Shown: one piece after another, positions 11,210 through 21,999 of the stretch
How positions within the stretch are numbered: position 1 is the first letter of the stretch
Layout: every line of letters begins with the position of its first letter
DNA from: Rhynchopus sp. YZ270_cl-10
Lineage: Eukaryota; Euglenozoa; Diplonemea; Diplonemida; Diplonemidae
NCBI GenBank assembly: GCA_964035575.1
Contig: OZ037907.1
Coordinates: forward strand, 124,001 to 188,000
DNA: 64,000 bases
Direction: 5' to 3'
Translations under genes and position numbers: made by a program
The notes under the pieces: model-generated
What the model was told of the DNA's origin: nothing
Seen by the model: the letters and a program-made list of their open reading frames with translations, nothing else
Database searches by the model: none

Positions 11210-11544
11210 ACTCAGATGTGTGCCGTCGGGTGTGCTGTTGTAACTACCAAATTTTGTGTCGTCTGCGTGGGTTTAAGTCAAAAAAAAAAGTTCAATAAAA
11301 TGTGTTTGTGTCAGCACGTCACCTCGGCTTATCCCATTTTTAGATATATTTTTGGGGAGTGTGTCTGTAGCGTGTGTGCAGGGTTGGGGGGTTAGGGGGG
11401 TAGGGGGGTGTGATATTTGGGGTGTGTGGTCAGGGCGTTCGCCCCGGGGCGAAAAATATTTTTTTTCGTTAAAAAAAATTTTTCCTGAAAAAATGACATT
11501 TTATTTCGCCCCAGGGCTTCGCCCCACCGGGGCGAAACCCTGTA

Positions 11545-11575
<31 letters not shown>

Positions 11576-12323
11576 AAAAAGGGGAGAAAAAAAAATAAAG
11601 AGAGAGAGATTTCTCCCCACCACCCTGTCGACCCCCCGGAGGGGGGGTCGCAGAGGGGTGTCCACTGTTCCGCAAACCCGCCTGCCGTGAGAGGAAGTTT
11701 CCCCAGCACTCCCGCTCCTCAATCCTGCAGTCTGGTGAAGCCCCTGTTATAGAAGGTGTCACTACTCGTGTCAACTCTACCTTCAACGGCAGAGAGACGT
11801 TTTAGTTTATTGAAAATAATCAAAATAAGGATGAAGTCTCATATGACGGATGCCTCTCTCTTGTACATCTGTTTGATTAAACAACACAAAGAGACCCTCA
11901 GTGAGGGGGGATTGATGAAATTCTCCATCGTTTTGCTGGTTTTAGTCAGGAAAGTGCAGCTGTAATAGCACTTGTGCTGGGGAAGGGATCACGCGCAAAT
12001 CGCAAATTTTTTTTGACCACTCAGTACCAGGGATTCACCCCCCACGAACTAGCTTCTCTCCGGCGGAAAATTTTTTTTGACCTATTTTAAGCACTAGTAA
12101 AAAAGCAAAAATTTCGGGTTTTTTGGCATTTCGCCACGATCAGGAAAAAACGATGGCGATAGCGAACGCCCTGTGTGTGGTGCAGATAAAAATGTGTGTG
12201 GGTTGACATGAGTTTCATATACTTTCAAAAAAAAGAGGCTCTGTGCCTCCTGGAAACGACAAAATAGTTGGTAAGAGAACCTAAGCATAAAACACACCCT
12301 AACAGAATTCTTTTATTGCCCTT
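11210..12323. other. Intergenic region with GCCCCGG hairpin repeats and an AAAT microsatellite
   Basis: No supported gene. At 11435-11540 there are TTCGCCCCGGGGCGAA, TTTCGCCCCAGGGCTTCGCC and CCACCGGGGCGAAA hairpin phrases. An (AAAT)n tract of about 9 units lies near 11541-11578. The rest is ordinary sequence; it forms the 5' flank of the channel gene. Confidence 0.45.
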
Positions 12324-12716
12324 GGTGTGGCACCGGTCCAAATTCCCCGTGGTTCGCCCGTATGTCTCCCGTGGTATGCACCAGGCTGGGGGGTACCCTG
12401 TTTTATTTTTTTTTTCCGGGTTTGCGGGAATGTGAAGGAAAACGCTGGCATTTGCATTTTTGAGCCAATCCCAGGAAGTGGTGGGGTCATTTTGCAGAAA
12501 TGGCCAAGTTGTTGACCTCTAGAAAAAATTCACTGTACAATACACTGTACACAGTACACACTGTACACACTGTACACACTGTACACACTGTACACACTGT
12601 ACACACTGTACACACTGTACACACTGTACACACTGTACACACTGTACACACTGTACACACTGTACACACTGTACACACTGTACACACTGTACACACTGTA
12701 CACACTGTACACACTG
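12324..12716 (+). mobile_element. Short repeat element ending in a (CTGTACACA)n tail, copy 1
   Basis: The 5' end is GGTGTGGCACCGGTCC. Next comes the M1 phrase CCAAATTCCCCGTGGTTCGC, then the M3 phrase GTGGTGGGGTCATTTTGCAG, then CTCTAGAAAAAATTCACTG. The last part is about 17 units of the 9-mer CTGTACACA. The same element, with no difference I can see before the array, sits at 20533-20909. The two copies differ by about two 9-mer units. Both start at the same base and both end within the array, so the array behaves as the element's tail. There is no coding capacity. A retroposon with a tandem 3' tail is one reading; segmental duplication is another. Confidence 0.6.
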
Positions 12717-12747
12717 CGATAATTGATTAATGCGATAATTGTGAGTA

Positions 12748-13330
12748 TACACAGTATACACAGTATACACAGTATACACAGTATACACAGTATACACAGT
12801 ATACACAGTATACACAGTATACACAGTATACACAGTATACACAGTATACACAGTATACACAGTATACACAGTATACACAGTATACACAGTATACACAGTA
12901 TACACAGTATACACAGTATACACAGTATACACAGTATACACAGTATACACAGTATACACAGTATACACAGTATACACAGTATACACAGTATACACAGTAT
13001 ACACAGTATACACAGTATACACAGTATACACAGTATACACAGTATACACAGTATACACAGTATACACAGTATACACAGTATACACAGTATACACAGTATA
13101 CACAGTATACACAGTATACACAGTATACACAGTATACACAGTATACACAGTATACACAGTATACACAGTATACACAGTATACACAGTATACACAGTATAC
13201 ACAGTATACACAGTATACACAGTATACACAGTATACACAGTATACACAGTATACACAGTATACACAGTATACACAGTATACACAGTATACACAGTATACA
13301 CAGTATACACAGTATACACAGTATACACCA
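12748..13330 (+). repeat. Tandem array (CAGTATACA)n, 9-bp unit, about 65 copies
   Basis: Essentially perfect units with the palindromic core GTATAC. All frames across the array are open only because of the repeat, and they are not genes. It is separated from the preceding (CTGTACACA)n tail by 31 bp that includes a duplicated GCGATAATTG. It ends at CACCATACAATGCAACGAGG, a phrase found beside other arrays. Confidence 0.9.
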
Positions 13331-13372
13331 TACAATGCAACGAGGCCGAGTCGGCCTCGCCAAGGCCTGAAA
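13331..13372. repeat. Junction phrase CATACAATGCAACGAGGCCG
   Basis: This phrase, followed by (G/A)GGC...GCCTGAAAAT, occurs next to the array end here. It recurs inverted at about 15945-15975 (start of the AGTAC array) and directly at about 53525-53560. It is a recurrent border segment of the array regions. Function unknown. Confidence 0.5.
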
Positions 13373-13378
13373 ATAAAT

Positions 13379-14342
13379 ACTCAGGCGTGCCTGAGGCGTA
13401 CTCGGGATTAGTTACGTTTAAGTACGCCTCAGGCACGCCTGAGTATATTTCTTACCAGCATTTTTGTCATGAACAAAAAAGTATTTCCCCCCAAATTTTG
13501 TGGGTTTCGATTCAGAGGTAGCAAAATCTTTCAAATGCGGGGTCGCACGATGAAAAATGTGCCTCTGGGCCGGGCGAGTCAAAAAAATGAAAAGGGTTCG
13601 CTAAGCTTTGGTGCTGATGATATATATTTTGGTGGTACCTTCGGGTATTTCATTGGTTCAAGAATCATTGGAAACAAATTTCGGGGGTGCTTTTCGACTG
13701 GGTCCCTTCGGGCCCAACTAGATGCAAGACGGAAGAGGCTCATACAAGGCTGGGCCCTCTAACACTAAAGAGATCCCATCGAGATCCCAGAATTTTACAC
13801 AGGCCTCCTTGATCCACAGACCACATCTCTATTTTTAGTACAACTATAGGGTGACCAAAGGTCTTTTTTACACATACCCGAGGTATGACTCATCTTCTGC
13901 GAAGCCTCTTTTTAGGAGGCAGTTTATTGTACGCAGTAACCATGATATTTTTCCACTAAAAATATCTTGCGACCCGCAATTTTCTCAGCAGGACACCGAA
14001 AGTTGATTTCAGCACATTTCAGGGGGCGGGGGAAATACATGGCATGCCTTAGAAACGTGATGACCTGTGCATAATTTTTATATATCAGCAGAAATATGAA
14101 ACCGGGTATACTTTCCCCTGATTTTTGGTACAAACTTAAAGTCACGCACTTTTTGCTAAAAAAATTGTCCGACCCCGGACTTTTTTCAGATCGCTCCGGA
14201 AATGGATCAGAGGCCCTTTTTGCGGGGAATAAATACACACCAGGCGCCTGGAACGCAAGTATGCGTTGATATATACTCAGGCGTGCCTGAGGCGTACTTA
14301 AACGTAACTAATCCCGAGTACGCCTCAGGCACGCCTCAGATA
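13379..14342. mobile_element. Inverted-repeat element with nested palindromic ends
   Basis: The left end (13379-13446) and right end (14273-14342) are inverted copies over about 68 bp. Each end is itself a palindrome: ACTCAGGCGTGCCTGAGGCG ... CGCCTCAGGCACGCCTGAGT. The middle of about 830 bp has no recognisable coding and includes GGGTCGCACGATGAAAAATG-like sequence. This looks like a non-autonomous fold-back DNA element. No clear target duplication was found. Confidence 0.6.
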
Positions 14343-14377
14343 TGTTTTCCAGATATGACCACCTGATTTTTACCCCG

Positions 14378-14466
14378 CGGATAGGCCCGGATAGGTCCGG
14401 ATAGGCGCGGATAGGTCCGGATAGGCCCGGATAGGGCCGGATATGGCCGGATAGGACCGTACAGGC
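14378..14466 (+). repeat. Degenerate 10-bp array (GGATAGGYCC)n, about 9 units
   Basis: The units vary (GGATAGGCCC, GGATAGGTCC, GGATAGGCGC, GGATATGGCC), so this array is older or less homogenised than the GTAC arrays nearby. It is bordered by ATTTTTACCCCGC on the left and GGCCAAACCCC on the right. Confidence 0.75.
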
Positions 14467-14494
14467 CAAACCCCACGTATTTTTCCCATACGTA

Positions 14495-14668
14495 CTGTGT
14501 ACTGTGTACTGTGTACTGGGTACTGGGTACTGGGTACTGGGTACTGGGTACTGGGTACTGGGTACTGGGTACTGGGTACTGGGTACTGGGTACTGGGTAC
14601 TGGGTACTGGGTACTGGGTACTGGGTACTGGGTACTGGGTACTGGGTACTGGGTACTGGGTACTGGGT
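14495..14668 (+). repeat. Tandem array (TACTGGG)n, 7-bp unit, about 22 copies
   Basis: It begins with about three TACTGTG units and then switches abruptly to pure TACTGGG, as if one variant unit had been amplified. Read with its neighbours, each junction contains GGTACT, so the GTAC core is kept. Confidence 0.9.
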
Positions 14669-14689
14669 AGCTACGTTAGAGATCTGTTT

Positions 14690-15240
14690 CATTCTCGGCA
14701 GTAATCTTCGCCTCAAACTCCAAGACAAAGGGTTGGAAGAGGAAGTCGGATTGGGCTGTGGAAGTTTCGGGCTGCTGTTCCACCCCGCAGATGATCTTTT
14801 GTCATCCGCATGCCCCCAGAGTCATTCAGCACTCTTCTCATATTTGATAGGGCTTGCCGTTGTGGAGCACATCAATACTGTGAGACGAACCTCATCTGTG
14901 TTGAACCATTTGCAGTGTTCTTCAACTTCCAGTGCAAAATCTTGCGACGAAATTAGCACACCATTGAACGACTGGTCACGCGCACTATCCTTCGTCTTTT
15001 TTGTCGGAAAATAGACCGCATCACGTTCTGCACACCTCTGGATCTTCTTCGCTACGTTAGTGCGATACGCGCAGAGGGAGGGGTCCACCCCTTTGCTCCC
15101 GTGAACTTGTACTGTTTGTCCGATGTTTTCTTTGGCACAAGAGTGATGAACGGTGTTTGAGTGAGTCCAAACACATCCTTCTCAGGCAAAGAGTAATAAG
15201 AGGTTGTGAGACGCTCGGGACGCTGCGAATGCAGCATGCA
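14690..15240 (-). pseudogene. Gene-like scrap, unrecognised
   Basis: Two neighbouring minus-strand frames have balanced, protein-like composition, unlike the surrounding repeats. One is 15052-15237 (YSLPEKDVFGLTQTPF, LVPKKTSDKQYKFTGAKG). The other is 14822-15088 (PSLCAYRTNVAKKIQRCAER, DAVYFPTKKTKDSARDQSFN). They overlap by about 35 bp at an AAAGGGGTGGACC run, which suggests one former coding segment with a frame change. No family is recognised. It lies between two tandem arrays inside H1, so it may be captured sequence. Confidence 0.35.
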
Positions 15241-15401
15241 GAACTGAAAGGCAGTGTTGAAACCAGAAGATTACAGATGGTGGGTCAGACGCTGTGTCAC
15301 TTACCCCATGCATCGGTAGATGAGAGCCAGCACCTTCAGAGCAGTGAACACAACACTGGGCGCAAAATTCATGTGCCAAAAGGCAACAAAACCCTACAAG
15401 G

Positions 15402-15785
15402 AGTACACAGTACACAGTACACAGTACACAGTACACAGTACACAGTACACAGTACACAGTACACAGTACACAGTACACAGTACACAGTACACAGTACACA
15501 GTACACAGTACACAGTACACAGTACACAGTACACAGTACACAGTACACAGTACACAGTACACAGTACACAGTACACAGTACACAGTACACAGTACACAGT
15601 ACACAGTACACAGTACACAGTACACAGTACACAGTACACAGTACACAGTACACAGTACACAGTACACAGTACACAGTACACAGTACACAGTACACAGTAC
15701 ACAGTACACAGTACACAGTACACAGTACACAGTACACAGTACACAGTACACAGTACACAGTACACAGTACACAGTACACAGTACA
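15402..15785 (+). repeat. Tandem array (AGTACAC)n, 7-bp unit, about 55 copies
   Basis: Perfect units with a GTAC core. Open frames through it (YTVHSTQ repeats) are artefacts of the 7-bp period. It abuts the left edge of element H2 after about 15 bp. Confidence 0.9.
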
Positions 15786-15814
15786 AAAATAGTTTTTTTC
15801 TGATTTTTCGACCC

Positions 15815-15900
15815 CGCGGATAGGCGCGGATAGGTCCGGATAGGTCCGGATAGGCCCGGATATGGCCGGATAGGGCAAGGATAGACCGGATAGGGCCAAA
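15815..15900 (+). repeat. Degenerate 10-bp array (GGATAGGYCC)n at H2 left edge
   Basis: About eight variable units, in the same orientation as 14378-14466, ending in GGCCAAAAGCC. The shared GGCCAAA border shows that the array and its flank are one unit. Confidence 0.7.
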
Positions 15901-15986
15901 AGCCGGTTTTTTTTTGGGGGCAAAATCAGGTGGTATGAGTATTTTCAGGCGTACCCGGCCTCGTTGCATTGTATGATACACAGTAT

Positions 15987-16476
15987 ACACAGTACAGTAC
16001 AGTACAGTACAGTACAGTACAGTACAGTACAGTACAGTACAGTACAGTACAGTACAGTACAGTACAGTACAGTACAGTACAGTACAGTACAGTACAGTAC
16101 AGTACAGTACAGTACAGTACAGTACAGTACAGTACAGTACAGTACAGTACAGTACAGTACAGTACAGTACAGTACAGTACAGTACAGTACAGTACAGTAC
16201 AGTACAGTACAGTACAGTACAGTACAGTACAGTACAGTACAGTACAGTACAGTACAGTACAGTACAGTACAGTACAGTACAGTACAGTACAGTACAGTAC
16301 AGTACAGTACAGTACAGTACAGTACAGTACAGTACAGTACAGTACAGTACAGTACAGTACAGTACAGTACAGTACAGTACAGTACAGTACAGTACAGTAC
16401 AGTACAGTACAGTACAGTACAGTACAGTACAGTACAGTACAGTACAGTACAGTACAGTACAGTACAGTACAGTACA
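15987..16476 (+). repeat. Tandem array (AGTAC)n, 5-bp unit, about 97 copies
   Basis: A very pure 5-mer array. Its first bases read GATACACAGTATACACAGTACAGTAC, that is, two units of the 9-mer family before the 5-mer takes over. This shows a unit-length switch inside one array. All six frames are open through it and none is a gene. Confidence 0.9.
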
Positions 16477-16478
16477 CT

Positions 16479-16716
16479 CTGTAGGGGTTGAAAAAAAAAT
16501 TTCCCCGAGAAAACCACTTTTTTGGGATAATTCAGCGCATTAGAAAATTTTGCGACCCCGCTCGGTTAGAACCGTGACTCTGTGTGACCCTTACCACCGT
16601 GAGAGTAAACACCAAAAAACGGGAAAAATAAAAATAAAAAGGGGTACCCCCTCCAAATTCCCCGTGGTTCGCCCGTATGTCTCCCGCGGTTGTACCGCGT
16701 ACAACGGTTCACACCA
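16479..16716 (+). repeat. 238-bp flank shared by both AGTAC arrays, copy 1
   Basis: From CTGTAGGGGTTG to GGTTCACACCA this segment matches 24758-24995 over its full 238 bp with no difference I can see. It contains the M1 phrase CCAAATTCCCCGTGGTTCGC. Flank and array have been copied together. Confidence 0.8.
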
Positions 16717-17016
16717 GCCCTGGTGAAAATTTTTTGCACTCTATTATGTACTCCCCACCCCCACTTTCTCTACTCACTTTTTGGTCACTCACTGATTTTT
16801 TCACTCCATGAAGTGATTTTTTCACTCCATAAAGTGACCCGTTTCAGCTATTGTGCCCCATAGAAAGGGACTCTGCAAAAAAAAATTTTCTCCTAAAGGG
16901 GGGGGTCCAAATAACTATATTACATATTACATATTAAATTTTTTTGGGGGAGACGGGGGTAGCAGGGGGGTCGGTATTCGCCTTTCCACAGAAAAAACTT
17001 TTTTGGTGTGGCGCCT

Positions 17017-17051
17017 TAACCGATTCCCCGTGTTTCTACCGTGTTTCTACC
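17017..17051 (+). repeat. M2 phrase CCGATTCCCCGTGTTTCTAC
   Basis: It continues as CGTGTTTCTACC. Other copies are at about 18030-18071 and 54050-54084. At 54084 it runs directly into an AGTACAC array. Confidence 0.65.
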
Positions 17052-17127
17052 AGTTATCGCTCCGTAAAGGGGGGGTATAGATGTTGGAAAATTTTCTTTT
17101 TTTTTCGCTGGTGAGCTTTTAAACGCC

Positions 17128-17211
17128 GGCATTTGCATTTCCGGAATCCGTCCGGCCAGTGGTGGGGTCAATTTGCCGAAATGGACAAGTTCTCGTTTTT
17201 GGTCAATTTCC
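17128..17211 (+). repeat. M3 module immediately upstream of an array
   Basis: CATTTGCATTTCCGGAATCC, then GTGGTGGGGTCAATTTGCCG, then AAATGGACAAGTTCTCGTTT and TTGGTCAATTTCC. About a dozen diverged M3 copies occur in the window. Here the tandem array starts about 5 bp after it; at 58948-59027 the closest relative has only one and a half AGTACAC units in that place. Confidence 0.7.
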
Positions 17212-17871
17212 GCAGTATACAGTATACACAGTATACACAGTATACACAGTATACACAGTATACACAGTATACACAGTATACACAGTATACACAGTATACA
17301 CAGTATACACAGTATACACAGTATACACAGTATACACAGTATACACAGTATACACAGTATACACAGTATACACAGTATACACAGTATACACAGTATACAC
17401 AGTATACACAGTATACACAGTATACACAGTATACACAGTATACACAGTATACACAGTATACACAGTATACACAGTATACACAGTATACACAGTATACACA
17501 GTATACACAGTATACACAGTATACACAGTATACACAGTATACACAGTATACACAGTATACACAGTATACACAGTATACACAGTATACACAGTATACACAG
17601 TATACACAGTATACACAGTATACACAGTATACACAGTATACACAGTATACACAGTATACACAGTATACACAGTATACACAGTATACACAGTATACACAGT
17701 ATACACAGTATACACAGTATACACAGTATACACAGTATACACAGTATACACAGTATACACAGTATACACAGTATACACAGTATACACAGTATACACAGTA
17801 TACACAGTATACACAGTATACACAGTATACACAGTATACACAGTATACACAGTATACACAGTATACACAGT
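17212..17871 (+). repeat. Tandem array (CAGTATACA)n, 9-bp unit, about 73 copies
   Basis: Same unit as 12748-13330. It ends CACAGTACAG, the 5-mer variant appearing at the edge. It has no coding meaning despite very long open frames on both strands. Confidence 0.9.
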
Positions 17872-18190
17872 ACAGCTTGACAAAAAAAAAGGTCGAAAAC
17901 CACTTTTTTTGTCAGTTTCGTGACATCCCAGCCAGTTCCGGCCCCGGTCTGTCAAATCTGTGCCTCTGAAAATGCCTACAGTATAGAGAAGCCCCCTGGT
18001 AAAAAAAAATTGTATTTTTCCAAAAAAGGGTACCCCAACCGATTCCCCGTGTTTCTACCGTGTTTCTACCGTTTTACCCCCCCAGTATACGCTGCCACAC
18101 CATTTTTTTTGAAAAAAACTTTTTTTTGAAAATCTCAAAAAAACCCAGGCACGCAGGACGCGCACGCAGACCGAAAGTTTGTTTTCCCTT

Positions 18191-18267
18191 ATTAATTTTC
18201 GATGCTCGTGAGCTCAATTTGCCTCGCTGCGCTCGGCAAATTAACCTCACTCGCATCGAAAATTAAT
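18191..18267. repeat. Hairpin element, arms about 36 bp
   Basis: ATTAATTTTCGATGCTCGTG ... CACTCGCATCGAAAATTAAT pair with each other. The middle TTGCCTCGC-TGC-GCTCGGCAA forms the loop end. It is a compact non-coding fold-back. Confidence 0.65.
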
Positions 18268-18339
18268 GCGTGAAATTATCGCAAAATAAAACTACTGTAG
18301 AAAAAGTCGAATAAATAGTTATTTTTCGATTTTTTGTGG

Positions 18340-18385
18340 GATTTGGTCCCACATAAAGATCCCTATATACATCACTGGCTTAAGA
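18340..18385 (+). repeat. 46-bp dispersed repeat with GTGGGATTTGGTCCCAC hairpin
   Basis: The segment from the GTGGGATTTGGTCCCAC hairpin through CCTATATACATCACTGG recurs at 35240-35285 with two substitutions. Confidence 0.6.
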
Positions 18386-18621
18386 CCTATTAGCCACCAA
18401 GGGGGGTGGGGCAGTGCTGTCGTGCCTGATCAGGCTGGTATGGCATTCGCCATACCTATTAAATTTGATTTTTTTCCTGGTAGGGCAAGGTCCGCCCTCC
18501 TGCCCTACCAGGATTTTTTTATTTTATTTTATTTTTTTGAGGAGGGGTTCGGCAGGCATTTTGCTAACCATCGTTACGAGTTTTTGGCGTTTTTTTTTTC
18601 TCATCGTCTCATCGACCGTGG

Positions 18622-18790
18622 GAGACCAGAACGCGACTCAATTGGTCAAACGCCGAAGGAAAAGGAAGCATGCAGCATGGCGGAAGAAAAAAAAGTAGCG
18701 TACCGTGCGCCTGCGGCGCAAGCTTGCAATACACCCTTCTCATGACATAGTTTGGCTGTAAAAATGGTCAATTTTAAGCAGGCCTAAAGC
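18622..18790 (+). repeat. R1 dispersed repeat, middle part
   Basis: It holds the ACGCGACTCAATTGGTCAAA to GTACCGTGCGCCTGCGGCGC part of the R1 family plus ATAGTTTGGCTGTAAAAATG. The GTTGCGTACCGTGG end is replaced by unrelated sequence. Confidence 0.6.
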
Positions 18791-18934
18791 TAAATAGGGG
18801 GGTCCGGGAGGCCAAATGTCCAAAAAGGGAGCAAATAAAGGGGGGGAATTGGGGGTACGTTTTTGGGCTCCAAAAGCCTCCATATTTGCATTTTTGAGCT
18901 CAACCCAGTCTGCGGTGGGGTCAATATGAAAAAA

Positions 18935-19648
18935 TGGACAAAATTTTAGTGACTTAAATTTTCGCAAAATATGAACCCATACTCGTAAACAAGGGTCATT
19001 TTCAGGAAAATTCGGAAAATTCCGAGATTTGGAAGCAATTTTTCTCCTGAAAATCAGTGGGTTTTCAGCCCCAAAACATACCGCGATTGGAATTTCCGGA
19101 ATCCGTCCGCGCTGTGGTGGGGTCACTTTGCCGAAATGGCCAATTTTTTGGTTTTGGTCAAAATCCATGTGGGTAAAGAGGGCCAATGTAAATCCCACAA
19201 CCAGATTTTCTCTCCCTGATCCTGACGTCTTGCATGAAAATGCGCGAAAACACCGGCATTTGCATTTCCGGAATTCGTCCGTTCTGTGGTGGGGTCAATT
19301 TGCCGAAATGGACAAGTTCTTGGTTTTGGTCAAAACCCGTCAGTGTAAGGTAAAGGGGGCAAGTGTTTGCCTGTAGAAACTGGAAGGGAACAGGCAGCGC
19401 CGCAGGCGCACGGTAACCAACTTTTTTTTTTTTTTCCTTTTCTTTTTTCTCCTCTTTCTTTTGACTTTCCGAGCCAATTGCGTTCCACGGCGGGGTCACA
19501 TGTACATGCAAGTCCACTATGTGGTGGTCTTACTCAACAATATTAGAACTTCTGGTTTCTTAATGAAATCCCCGTACTGCAAAAAAAAAAAACGTTCCTA
19601 CCAAAACCCCCAAAAATCCCGGGATGAGGGATGGACTTTAGCGCGAGC
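18935..19648 (+). repeat. 714-bp segment with an inverted copy at 42076-42797
   Basis: The segment contains two M3 modules (19080-19165 and 19250-19340) and a diverged M3-like module at its edge. The inverted copy 23 kb away runs from GCTCGCGCTAAAGTCC to ATTTTGTCCATTTTT with few differences. It is non-coding. It shows that M3-rich blocks move as units larger than one module. Confidence 0.75.
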
Positions 19649-20104
19649 CCTGGTGCCGCCGCAGGCGGCTTTTTTTTTTTCCAAACCATCCCAAAAAGGC
19701 TGTTTTTCGACGATTTGACACTCGATCTTTTCATATATTTTTTTTACGGTCACTTTAGTCACCAAACTTACCCCCTAAGTAGCCTGCGGCCTTCGTGCAA
19801 ATAAAGGGGGGGAACCAGTACTTTTTCTTCGTGCAAATAAAGGGGGGGAACTCATTTTCAAAAATGTCGGGAGAAAGGAGGCGATTTAGCTTTTGGCCTG
19901 ATTTTAAGCGCATTTTTTTTTTTTTTTTTTGAAATGTTGCGTACCGTGGCTTCGCCCAGTGTAGTCTAGCTTGCCCAAACTGCTAATGCATCGGCACTAC
20001 CTATTTAATTTTGAAAAATTTCTTGCTAGTGCCGGGCACTACCACTGGCACTACCACTTTTTTTTTTCTTTTTTCAGAAAGTTTACACTTGCCAGACACG
20101 CAGA

Positions 20105-20400
20105 GACATAAGCCTCTGAGAGTGACCAGAACTGGCCTCATGAACAAAGTGACCCCGTCACAGCCAAAGCGCGACTCAATTGATCAAACGCCGAAGGAAA
20201 AGGAAACATGCAGCATGGCGAAATAATAAAAGTAGCGTACCGTGCGCCTGCGGCGCAAATTTGCAACCCACCTTCCCATGACATCGTATGGCTGTAAAAA
20301 TGTACAATTTTAAGCGCAGTTTTTTGAATTATTGCGTACCCTGGCTTCGCCAGGAACCTTGATGCTATGACCACCGTTTCTTTTGTACATGTACTGAGGT
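20105..20400 (+). repeat. R1 dispersed repeat, long copy
   Basis: Long form as at 8015-8300. It continues into GTTACTGATAATTCGTGTCT and ATACCCGAGGAATTCTC, an extension shared with the copy at 21180-21550. Confidence 0.65.
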
Positions 20401-20532
20401 TACTGATAATTCGTGTCTGGTGCAAATATCAATGAAGTTGAACTCCGCAGTTGGATACCCGAGGAATTCTCACATTCCGCCGGGGCCCCGAATTTGAGCT
20501 GGGCAGGGCTCGACCGAGTTTTGAACCTAGGT

Positions 20533-20909
20533 GGTGTGGCACCGGTCCAAATTCCCCGTGGTTCGCCCGTATGTCTCCCGTGGTATGCACCAGGCTGGGG
20601 GGTACCCTGTTTTATTTTTTTTTTCCGGGTTTGCGGGAATGTGAAGGAAAACGCTGGCATTTGCATTTTTGAGCCAATCCCAGGAAGTGGTGGGGTCATT
20701 TTGCAGAAATGGCCAAGTTGTTGACCTCTAGAAAAAATTCACTGTACAATACACTGTACACAGTACACACTGTACACACTGTACACACTGTACACACTGT
20801 ACACACTGTACACACTGTACACACTGTACACACTGTACACACTGTACACACTGTACACACTGTACACACTGTACACACTGTACACACTGTACACACTGTA
20901 CACACTGTG
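20533..20909 (+). mobile_element. Short repeat element ending in a (CTGTACACA)n tail, copy 2
   Basis: Second copy of the element at 12324-12716, with the same 5' boundary and about two fewer 9-mer units in the tail. It ends directly against the 10-bp array of the right H2 edge. Confidence 0.6.
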
Positions 20910-20913
20910 ATTC

Positions 20914-20972
20914 GGGCCTATACGGCCTCTACGCAGCCTATACGGCCCTTTACGCGCCTTTACGCGCCTATA
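20914..20972 (-). repeat. Degenerate 10-bp array at H2 right edge
   Basis: About six units of the CCTATACGSG type (CCTATACGGC, CCTTTACGCG and so on), opposite in orientation to 15815-15900, then CGCGGGGCCGAAAATCCA. Confidence 0.7.
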
Positions 20973-21179
20973 CGCGGGGCCGAAAATCCAGAAAAAAAAA
21001 TTTTTGAGTGGGTTCTAGCAGGGTTCTAGGCAGACTTTCCGCGCTGAAGAATCCGATGAAGAATTCTTCGAAAAAAAAAAAATCCCAAAAAAAAAAACTT
21101 TTTCCAGTGAAGAATTCTTCATTGGAAAAAAAAAAAAATAAAAAAAAATTCCCGGAAAAAAAAAAATTCCCCCACATAA

Positions 21180-21550
21180 GCCTCTGAGAGTGACCAGAAC
21201 TGGCCTCATGAACAAAGTGACCCCGTCACAGCCAGAACGCGACTCAATTGATCAAACGCCGAACGAAAAGGAAGCATGCAGCATGGCGAAAGAAAAAAGT
21301 AGCGTACCGTGCGCCTGCGGCGCAAGTTTGCAACCCACTTTCCCATGACATTGTTTGGCTGTAAAAATGTGCAATTTTATGCGCAATTTTTTGAAATGTT
21401 GCGTACCGTGGCTTCGCCAGGAGCCTTGATGCTATGGCCACCGTTTCTTTTTGTACACGTACTGAGGTTACTGATAATTCGTGTGTCTGGTGCAAATATC
21501 AATCAAGTTGAACTCCTCAGTTGGATACCCGAGGAATTCTCTCATTCCGG
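21180..21550 (+). repeat. R1 dispersed repeat, long copy with 3' extension
   Basis: Same structure and same extension past the core as 20105-20480. Downstream, GGTTCTAGGCAGACTTTCCG-like and CGCGCGTAGCGCGCCGGG palindromic phrases occur with no gene. Confidence 0.65.
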
Positions 21551-21999
21551 GTCGGGCTCGACCGCGCTTTTTTATTTTATTTTTTGGAAATCTCAGGGAC
21601 TGCGCTGGGACGCGTTTTTTGGGCCAGAACTCTAGTTTCTCCGCCGGAGGCCCCGAACTTGCGTTAACTTCCGGCGCGCGTAGCGCGCCGGGCTCGGGAC
21701 GTATTTACCTTTTATGTACAAAATCACGATTCTTCATCAAAAATCGTACCCAATGAAGGAGCGCGGAAACACTGGTTCTAGGTCCAAATAAAAAAAAAGA
21801 AAACGGAAAAGGTGCTGTAGAAAAAAATTTTCCGCGCTGCGCGCGGAAAATTTACCACCCCACAACAGCCTCAAAAAAATGATTACTCCAACGACAATGA
21901 TGTTACCCATCCAAGAATGTGTGGCACGAAAGAATCGTGCGCTTATCGGTAACCTCAGTACATTTACAAAAAGAAACGGCGGTCATGGCACCCAAAGGT

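Larger units (their letters stand above)
15801..20990. mobile_element. Candidate inner element H2, nested in H1
   Basis: The left edge TGATTTTTCGACCCCGCG (15801-15818) matches the reverse complement of 20973-20990 at 15 of 18 bases. Each edge is followed inward by a 10-bp array of the same type as in H1. H2 edges carry TTTTCGRCCCCGCG and H1 edges TTTTTACCCCGCG, so the two pairs sort by sequence as well as by position. The interior holds two arrays, M-type repeats and R1 copies. Confidence 0.35.

Noticed and set aside
12519-13436. Long open frames through the tandem arrays (up to 381 codons, on several strands)
   Set aside because: Units of 5, 7, 8 or 9 bp without stop codons keep several frames open; the translations are pure YTV, CIL or THSTQY-type repeats. 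They are products of the array, not genes.
15402-15785. CRISPR-like array
   Set aside because: There are no spacers: units are 5-9 bp and adjoin directly, and the setting is eukaryotic.
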